From: Eubacterium sp.
GTDB taxonomy: Bacteria > Bacillota > Clostridia > Lachnospirales > Lachnospiraceae
DNA length: 40,266 nucleotides
Reading direction: 5' to 3'
Assembly (NCBI GenBank): GCA_017437905.1
Contig: JAFRWY010000117.1
Location: 1-40,266 of the forward strand
The notes under the pieces are model-generated. The model had not been told where the DNA came from. It saw nothing but the letters and a program-made list of their open reading frames with translations, and searched no databases. This document shows, in pieces, positions 34,637 to 40,266 of the stretch; position 1 is the first letter of the stretch, and each line of letters starts with the position of its first letter. A program made the translations under genes and the position numbers.

Positions 34637-36384
34637 ACCTGGTTAGATGTGAAACCGGACACTTTTATGCTTCAGACAGATTCAACGTGTGTCCGCATTG
34701 CGATGGTACATTTTCAAAAGAAGAGCAAGACAACTATGATTTTTCAGAAATATTGGACGAAATCGATGATTCGGATAATAATCCCGATTTTAGTGTTCCT
34801 GATTTTAATTATTCAGATGATTTCACGTGTCGACCATGGAATACTTATTCGTTTGAATCGACGGTTGAAACCGTGAATATCAGAGAAATACTGGATGGAG
34901 GAAATGCATATACTACAACGATGTCGGGCATTAAGCTTTTTAGTGATTCTTCTCGTATTGAAAGCAGGTTTATCTGTAAACCAACGGGATCTGCAAGAGA
35001 TATTTATATTGTGGGCCTTAAAGACAATATTAAAACAGGGAGTATTGTTATATCTGCTACGGGGCTTCGTTATTCTTCCATTTCCTTCTTTACTTATTGG
35101 AAATCCGGTGAAATTGTAGCGGATGAATCAAAAGAGATTCGATACCGGATGTTGAAGAAAGAAGCTAAGGATATGAAACGTTACATGAAGAATCTGGCGA
35201 AAAAGACGAATTCATTGGATCTTTTCCTGGTTCAACATAAAACAGCGGAAGAGTATTATCTGAATTTGCTGAAGCAGATGGAAAAAATCGATGACGAAAA
35301 GGCAATCGATGATGAAAAGCTGTTTGGAATCCATGTGGTTTTAAAGGACGAGATTAAAGAGGAAACGGAAGTAAAGCTTTCCTATATTTATAATAAAATC
35401 TACTGGCGACCATATTACATTATCAATGCCGATTCAACGAAGGATATAGTTGCATTGGATTTTTATGCTGAGCTCCATACAGATATGGATATTTGCGATG
35501 TTCCGATTACAGTATCGACGGGGATGGACGTTCAACGTATTCCGACCATCAGAAAGTTAATTATAGACCAGAGCTATAAGAAGAAATATGATTCGGAATA
35601 CAATTCACCTGCACCTTCTTTTGCACAACTGATGGCACCGTCAGAAGGAACGTTTTATGGTGAGGCTGAAGGTCGGGCTGATTATGGAAATGATAGTTCT
35701 GCTGAACGTGATTACATTTCAAAAGAAAGTGTGAATGTGGAACAGATTGTTTCTGATTACAGACTGAGCAGGGATTATCAGATTCAGGATGCTGTATCAG
35801 TAAATGCCGGAGAGATCCTGGGGATTCTTTTGGAAACAAAAGATTATCCGGTTGAAAAAAACTATCTGCTTGTCCCATCCGAGAATCCGAATGCATTCCT
35901 TTTGATGGGATCAAATGAATTACAAGAAGCTCTTGATGAACATATAAAGAATATGCGTAATGCGCGGGCTGAATTATTTCTGGATAAAGAATACATCCGA
36001 AGTCTACATGTGAATGATGTTTGTATGGAACATGGATTGATTTTATCCCGAACCGATGGGATTACGTCAAAAAGAGTCGTCTTGGAAACAAAGGTTGGAA
36101 AGAACATAGAGGAAAGGAAGAATTGGATCAGAAATAAATACCGAATAGAAATCGCGAACAAACTGGAATATGATGCGAAGATATTTGTATATGATAACAT
36201 TCCGGGAAGCATAAATGAGGAGATTCAGATTGAAGTTATTCAATCATCAGATGCTTTTCTTGACAAAAAGAAGGGTATTGCTACATGGGAGGTGAGAGCT
36301 GAAGCCGGAAAAACACTTGAAATGGATGTTGAATATGAAATCACATATCCGATTGGGATGTCTGTCCGGGCAAAGAGATCGTAG
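34633..36384 (+). CDS. Divergent DUF4139 protein with N-terminal zinc-binding header
   Basis: 583 residues, ATG overlapping the previous stop, with GGAGGTGG upstream. The header (MNLVRCETGHFYASDRFNVC; C6, C20, C23, perhaps H10) is nearly the same as that of the protein at 24779. An acidic linker follows to about residue 60. Residues about 75-160 may be a worn DUF4140 domain, about 165-215 are helical and charged, and the rest is DUF4139-like: IYNKIYWRPYYIINAD, an internal insertion about 320-380, and a clear end domain (NKLEYDAKIFVYDNIPGS ... ATWEVRAEAGKTLEMDV). No signal peptide, so probably cytoplasmic. It is a distant paralog of 15251-16849 and is more A/T-rich. Its coupling to a redox operon is unexplained. 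Confidence 0.85.
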   Translation: MNLVRCETGHFYASDRFNVCPHCDGTFSKEEQDNYDFSEILDEIDDSDNNPDFSVPDFNYSDDFTCRPWNTYSFESTVETVNIREILDGGNAYTTTMSGIKLFSDSSRIESRFICKPTGSARDIYIVGLKDNIKTGSIVISATGLRYSSISFFTYWKSGEIVADESKEIRYRMLKKEAKDMKRYMKNLAKKTNSLDLFLVQHKTAEEYYLNLLKQMEKIDDEKAIDDEKLFGIHVVLKDEIKEETEVKLSYIYNKIYWRPYYIINADSTKDIVALDFYAELHTDMDICDVPITVSTGMDVQRIPTIRKLIIDQSYKKKYDSEYNSPAPSFAQLMAPSEGTFYGEAEGRADYGNDSSAERDYISKESVNVEQIVSDYRLSRDYQIQDAVSVNAGEILGILLETKDYPVEKNYLLVPSENPNAFLLMGSNELQEALDEHIKNMRNARAELFLDKEYIRSLHVNDVCMEHGLILSRTDGITSKRVVLETKVGKNIEERKNWIRNKYRIEIANKLEYDAKIFVYDNIPGSINEEIQIEVIQSSDAFLDKKKGIATWEVRAEAGKTLEMDVEYEITYPIGMSVRAKRS

Positions 36385-36435
36385 TCAATTATATCGAAAA
36401 GGAAGATGAAAACGTACGATGAAGGAGGACGAGAG

Positions 36436-38694
36436 ATGAGTAAGATTTTGAAAAAAACGATATGCGGAATTCTGACAATGGCATTGATGTTGTTATTGAT
36501 TTCCAATCTGGGGGGAGTAAAAGAAGTAGAGGCCGCGGTTACATATAATCCGCAAAAGGCTGTAGCTTATGCGCGACAATACACCTGCAATCATGGATAT
36601 CCCTGTGGATGCAGTTATAATCCCGCGTATTATAATTACAATCCGGATGGAGGCGATTGTGCTAATTTTGTTTCTCAGTGTCTTGTAGCAGGTGGGTTAC
36701 CGGTAAATAGCAGTTGGGGAGTGTACGAACAGAATGGAAAAATCAAAGGAAATGCAGCGTGGTGCGGTGCCATTTCGCTTCTTAATTATTTTAAGAATTC
36801 ACCAGAATATAAAAACCTTGTTGTAAGTAATCCTTCTTATTCTGATATGAAAGCAGGAAATCCCATGTGGTATTCTATGGGACATGTAGTCATATGTACT
36901 GCTGATGGAGGAACATGGTGTGCACATAATGATGATTATAAAGATCATGCTCCATGCAGCATGCTTTATACGGTCAGACTTGATCTGCTGGGACAAAGCG
37001 TTGATAATACACCTCCTGACTATTCTGATTTTCATGTAGGGGAGATAGTTTCGGATGGATCAGGGTTCACAGTTATGGCGAAAGTAACTGACGCCTCAGG
37101 TGTTAAATCGGTACGTTACGCTGTATGGACTGAAAAAAATGGTCAGGATGATATTCAGTGGTACGATGGATATTGTACAGATAATAATGATTATTATTGG
37201 CATAGAATAAAGTTTGCCGATCATAATGGCGAAAAAGGAAAATACATTATCCATATGTATGCCTATGACAACTATGATAACAAGGCGAATCCCGGATTGT
37301 CGTATGATTTTGGCACCTCAAAAGGACCTGATTATTCCGGATTCCGAGTGGCAGAATTCAGGGATGGAGCTTTTACTATACTTGCAAAGGTGACAAGTCC
37401 TAACGGAGTAAAATCGGTTAGATATGCCGTATGGACTGAAAAAAACGGACAGGACGATATTAAGTGGTATGATGGATATTGTACAGATAACAATGATATG
37501 TATTGGGCAAGAATTAATTTTGCCGATCACAAGAATGAAAAAGGAAAATATATAGTGCATATGTATGCCTATGATAATGCGAATGTGTTGACTAATCCTG
37601 GGATTGAATACACATTTCCTGAAAAAGGACCTCGAATATCTGATGTTGAAGTATCAAACATTTCATCAAAAGGATACACAATTACTTGTCGGGTAACAAA
37701 TGATAATACTGATGCCGGAGTAAACAGAGTGCAGTTTCCTACCTGGACATTAAAAAATGATCAGGATGATATTGTTTCTGCCTGGTGGCTGGATACTAAA
37801 GTAAGAGGAACTATTAATAATGGCAAAGTGGTTTTTAATGTTGTGACTTCTGATCATAATAACGAAACAGGATTATACAGAACTCATATTTATGCATATG
37901 ACGTGTTCGGAAACTATACAAGTGTTGCTGTACCGGATGTGAATGTACATGATCACAATAGAGTGATAGTGAAAGGGCTGCCTGCTTCGTGTTTAGGCAG
38001 CGGATTGACGGACGGTGTAAAATGCTCTATTTGCAATGAAGTTCTGAAAGAACAAACGATTATACCGGCGTTGGGACACACGGAAGAAGTCATCCCTGCG
38101 GTAGCCGCGACATGTACTGAGAATGGAAAGACCGCTGGAAGGAAATGTTCGGTATGTGGTGAAGTGATCAAAGCACAGGAAACGGTGAAGGCTCTCGGAC
38201 ATAGAGAGGTAATAGACAAGGCTGTTTCTGCGACAAATACAAGAACAGGTCTTACCGAAGGCAGTCACTGTTCGGTTTGCGGAGAAGTGATCAGGAAACA
38301 GGAAGTGGTTCCGAAACTGGCGAAAAATGGTTGGAGCAAGGAAGGCGGGCATTGGTACTATTACATCAATGGTGCAAAGCAGACCGGCTGGAGGAAGATC
38401 GGCAGTGACTGGTACTTTTTCAAGAAGAACGGCATCATGGCCGCAAATGAATGGTGTCAGGGTTACTGGCTGAATAAAGATGGAACCTGGACCTATAAGA
38501 AGAAATCTACCTGGCACAAAGATGATGTCAGTTGGTGGTTCGGATGTTCCGGGTGGTATGCGAAGAGTCAGTGGCAGAAGATTGATGACAAGTGGTACTA
38601 CTTCGACAAGAATGGGTATATCACGACTGGGAACAAAACAATCGGATCTAAGGCATATAGGTTTGATAAAAATGGAGTGTGTTTGAATCCGTAG
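36436..38694 (+). CDS. Secreted amidase-like protein with GBS_Bsp-like and wall-binding repeats
   Basis: 752 residues from the ATG at 36436 (GGAGG just upstream), with a signal peptide cleaved near VEA-AVT. Residues about 40-190 match the Amidase_6 type: GGDCANFVSQCL with likely catalytic C75, and MGHVVIC with H150. Three GBS_Bsp-like beta repeats follow (about 195-500), the first two almost identical (VKSVRYAVWTEKNGQDDI). Then come three 42-residue repeats with CSxCGEVI pairs, and a short array of wall-binding repeats ending KNGVCLNP, the same ending as the LRR proteins. Known for the family: cysteine amidase folds often cut peptide bonds in the wall. Inferred: wall-bound peptidoglycan hydrolase. 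The body is A/T-rich and the wall-binding end is not, suggesting a joined origin. Confidence 0.88.
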   Translation: MSKILKKTICGILTMALMLLLISNLGGVKEVEAAVTYNPQKAVAYARQYTCNHGYPCGCSYNPAYYNYNPDGGDCANFVSQCLVAGGLPVNSSWGVYEQNGKIKGNAAWCGAISLLNYFKNSPEYKNLVVSNPSYSDMKAGNPMWYSMGHVVICTADGGTWCAHNDDYKDHAPCSMLYTVRLDLLGQSVDNTPPDYSDFHVGEIVSDGSGFTVMAKVTDASGVKSVRYAVWTEKNGQDDIQWYDGYCTDNNDYYWHRIKFADHNGEKGKYIIHMYAYDNYDNKANPGLSYDFGTSKGPDYSGFRVAEFRDGAFTILAKVTSPNGVKSVRYAVWTEKNGQDDIKWYDGYCTDNNDMYWARINFADHKNEKGKYIVHMYAYDNANVLTNPGIEYTFPEKGPRISDVEVSNISSKGYTITCRVTNDNTDAGVNRVQFPTWTLKNDQDDIVSAWWLDTKVRGTINNGKVVFNVVTSDHNNETGLYRTHIYAYDVFGNYTSVAVPDVNVHDHNRVIVKGLPASCLGSGLTDGVKCSICNEVLKEQTIIPALGHTEEVIPAVAATCTENGKTAGRKCSVCGEVIKAQETVKALGHREVIDKAVSATNTRTGLTEGSHCSVCGEVIRKQEVVPKLAKNGWSKEGGHWYYYINGAKQTGWRKIGSDWYFFKKNGIMAANEWCQGYWLNKDGTWTYKKKSTWHKDDVSWWFGCSGWYAKSQWQKIDDKWYYFDKNGYITTGNKTIGSKAYRFDKNGVCLNP

Positions 38695-38733
38695 AGGATG
38701 TTTCACTCAATAAACAAATGCTCATAGATGCAA

Positions 38734-38785
38734 GTACAGTCACAATATATGATTCAACGGACTTTATAATGTATTGTGACTGTAC
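38734..38785. promoter_or_regulatory. 14-bp perfect inverted repeat enclosing a TATAAT box
   Basis: GTACAGTCACAATA (38734-38747) is exactly inverted as TATTGTGACTGTAC (38772-38785), extendable by a G-T pair and two more pairs. The 24-base centre holds a perfect TATAAT (38765-38770). The right arm ends six bases before the GAGGTGG ribosome site of the gene at 38802. No T-run follows. The best reading is an operator pair around a promoter, or a leader hairpin close to the start codon. Confidence 0.5.
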
Positions 38786-38801
38786 CGGATGAGGTGGACG
38801 A

Positions 38802-40184
38802 ATGAATGATAAGAAAGGAAAGGACAACAGGTACCTGTTTGCCATTATAGGGATATCGGCTCTGGTTGTTCTTGTTGTGATCATCCTGATCGTTGTTCTG
38901 ACCGGGCGAAAGTCAAAGCGGCCGGGATCCGGTTCGGAGGGACCCGGTCAGAGCACCTCGGAAAATCAGAGTACGACACGGTCGACGGAAGGGTTTACAT
39001 GGCCCGATAACTCGACTGCGACCGGGACCTCGGAAGGAACAGAGACAACAGAGGGAACGGATGCTACAGATTCCTCGGAGACAAAGGAATCGTCGGAAAC
39101 TACGGAAGAGGATACTGCAACACAGGAACCGACAAGGACGAAGGAGTACCAAATCGGTGATTCGCTGCTATATGGAAAGTTTGAGCAGGATGATAATACA
39201 TCAAATGGTGCGGAGAATATCGAATGGGTCGTTCTCGATAAGCACGGGGATGAATATCTGCTAATCAGTAAATACATTCTCGACTGCAATTATTATGCTG
39301 AATATCGGGAAGCAGGAAGCGAAGGCTGGCGTTCATGGGACAACAGTTGGGTAAGACTCTGGCTGAATGAGATATTCTACGAATCCGCATTTTCCGGGGA
39401 AGAAAAGGCACGGATTGTGAAGGGCAGAGTAACCATGGAGAAGAATCATGGATATGAGTATGCTCCGAATGATATCTACTATGGCCGTGAAACCAGTGAC
39501 CGGGTGTATCTCCTCAGTCTGAACGAGGCGAAAGAGTTCTTCCCCACAGACGAATCGAGGATAGCTCTGCCTACGGCCTATGCAAAAGCCCAGTATTCAC
39601 GAAATCAGGTGAATATGGGATGGGACGACGGAAGTGCGGATTGCTGGTGGCTTCGGTCACCCAGTAATTATGCGGACGGATGTGCTTCCCTGGTGGGAGA
39701 GTCCGGTATCATTCTTGATTCCGCAAAATCCGCAGGCTCCAAGAATGCATGGAACGGTGTACGGCCGGTAATCCGGATCAATCTGGATGAATCCGTCACA
39801 CTGACACATGAGTATTCGAAGGAACTCAGTGATTACTGGAATGATAATATCTTTAACTTTGTTGCGGAACATGATCATTTCTATGATGTGGAAGCAACCT
39901 CCGGGATTGAATTCAAATACTATAATACACAGGTGATCGTTGGCTCCGGTTTTGACGAAAAGATCAGTTTCCTGTCCCTTGATGCCGGAACGGATTATAC
40001 GTTGTATGGTCTGACTCCCGGTATGAAAATGAAGGATGCCCAGGCAAAGATCCTTGCGCAAGGCGGAACTCAGGAAGAATCGAATGAATACACTTATACA
40101 TACAGGATGAAAGATGGATGTGCGCTGACATTCCGGTATTCCGGAGATGTGATGACAACTGTTTCCGCAAGCCGAAATATGTGA
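38802..40184 (+). CDS. Membrane-anchored DUF6273 protein
   Basis: 460 residues, ATG after GAGGTGG. A short cytoplasmic start (MNDKKGKDNR) leads into one membrane helix at about 12-34, then a long T/E/S-rich stalk to about 115. Residues about 118-335 match DUF6273: IEWVVLDKHGDEYLLISKYI, WVRLWLNEIFYESAF, DCWWLRSP and GVRPVIRINL. These domains are common on gut clostridial surface proteins and resemble C-type-lectin/formylglycine-enzyme-like folds, but no enzyme activity is established. The last 110 residues form a separate domain; DYTLYGLTPGMKMKDAQAKI recalls the SmpA/BamE-like G-M-x-x-x-x-A pattern, a weak likeness only. The head faces outward. It probably has its own promoter within the inverted repeat upstream. 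Confidence 0.87.
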   Translation: MNDKKGKDNRYLFAIIGISALVVLVVIILIVVLTGRKSKRPGSGSEGPGQSTSENQSTTRSTEGFTWPDNSTATGTSEGTETTEGTDATDSSETKESSETTEEDTATQEPTRTKEYQIGDSLLYGKFEQDDNTSNGAENIEWVVLDKHGDEYLLISKYILDCNYYAEYREAGSEGWRSWDNSWVRLWLNEIFYESAFSGEEKARIVKGRVTMEKNHGYEYAPNDIYYGRETSDRVYLLSLNEAKEFFPTDESRIALPTAYAKAQYSRNQVNMGWDDGSADCWWLRSPSNYADGCASLVGESGIILDSAKSAGSKNAWNGVRPVIRINLDESVTLTHEYSKELSDYWNDNIFNFVAEHDHFYDVEATSGIEFKYYNTQVIVGSGFDEKISFLSLDAGTDYTLYGLTPGMKMKDAQAKILAQGGTQEESNEYTYTYRMKDGCALTFRYSGDVMTTVSASRNM

Positions 40185-40190
40185 TATAAT
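40185..40190 (+). promoter_or_regulatory. Candidate extended -10 element at the end of the window
   Basis: TGA-TATAAT forms an extended -10 (TGnTATAAT) overlapping the stop codon of the DUF6273 gene. No clear -35 is seen. It would drive whatever lies beyond the window, starting with the structured leader at 40195-40266. Confidence 0.3.
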
Positions 40191-40194
40191 AGCT

Positions 40195-40266
40195 ACGGGA
40201 TTGCCCGCACGAAGTGCGGGAGGGTCCCGTGAGTCCTGAGCGAAGCGAAGGATACCGACGCGAAGC
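40195..40266 (+). repeat. Run of GAA-loop hairpins, possibly a structured RNA or repeat element
   Basis: ACGGGA (40195-40200) pairs with TCCCGT (40225-40230) around an inner perfect hairpin CCCGCAC-GAA-GTGCGGG (40204-40220). Next, TCCT (40234-40237) pairs with AGGA (40249-40252) around GCGAAGC (40240-40246). GCGAAGC appears again at 40260-40266 where the window stops. There is no T-run inside the window. The CCTGAGCGAAGCGAAGGAT part resembles the short repeat at 3501-3533. Confidence 0.45.

Noticed and set aside
38734-38785. Invertible promoter for phase variation
   Set aside because: The inverted arms are only 24 bases apart, too close for known site-specific inversion, and no recombinase gene is in the window.

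Overview
The window reads as chromosomal DNA from a Gram-positive anaerobe of the Bacillota, most likely class Clostridia and probably Lachnospiraceae. This rests on the purine-rich ribosome binding sites, the lipoprotein and signal-peptide types, the YG/W-rich cell-wall-binding repeats, the clostridial TlpA / small CXXC protein / NapH-like ferredoxin trio, and DUF6273 and GBS_Bsp-like modules. It is inference from protein content, with no marker gene to fix the genus. Every supported gene lies on the + strand. I see no tRNA, rRNA, CRISPR array, transposase or phage gene.

Layout. (1) 1-20.5 kb is dominated by four very large paralogous surface proteins (1-3405, 5144-11002, 11065-14870, 16928-20539). 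Their shared order is an EF-hand-like segment, cysteine-bearing leucine-rich repeats, one isolated wall-binding repeat, bacterial Ig-like (Big_2-type) domains, and exactly ten C-terminal wall-binding repeats ending GVCLNP. The third copy is a pseudogene, broken by an in-frame TAA and a 5-bp tandem duplication. Between them sit a zinc-ribbon/membrane/SHOCT protein (3608-5095), a kinase remnant (14945-15178) and a DUF4139 protein (15251-16849). (2) 20.6-24.5 kb is a compact operon: an FHA protein, a transmembrane Ser/Thr kinase whose outer part is a solute-binding-protein domain, and a zinc-ribbon SGNH hydrolase. (3) 24.8-26.8 kb holds two zinc-ribbon proteins, one of them a single-pass membrane protein. 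(4) 26.9-32.7 kb is an operon of three FHA proteins with Q/G/Y-rich low-complexity linkers and membrane segments (one carries an HtrA/trypsin-like protease outside) plus a SHOCT/zinc-finger protein; it closes with a good terminator. (5) 32.9-36.4 kb is a redox operon (TlpA-like lipoprotein, 48-residue CXXC protein, NapH-like ferredoxin) coupled to a second DUF4139 protein. (6) 36.4-40.2 kb holds a wall-binding amidase and a membrane-anchored DUF6273 protein. The window ends in a run of GAA-loop hairpins.

How it may work together (inference). A membrane kinase, perhaps gated by an extracellular ligand, could phosphorylate threonines read by four FHA proteins. Three of these are membrane-tethered through prion-like linkers, and one carries an extracytoplasmic protease. 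Zinc-ribbon headers recur on seven proteins of otherwise unrelated function (eight counting the internal zinc finger of the SHOCT protein) and look like a common docking module. Several membrane or lipid-anchored proteins use T/E/P-rich stalks to hold different heads outside the membrane, beside a battery of wall-bound LRR proteins. This looks like an uncharacterised phospho-controlled surface assembly, but nothing in the sequence alone proves the parts act together.
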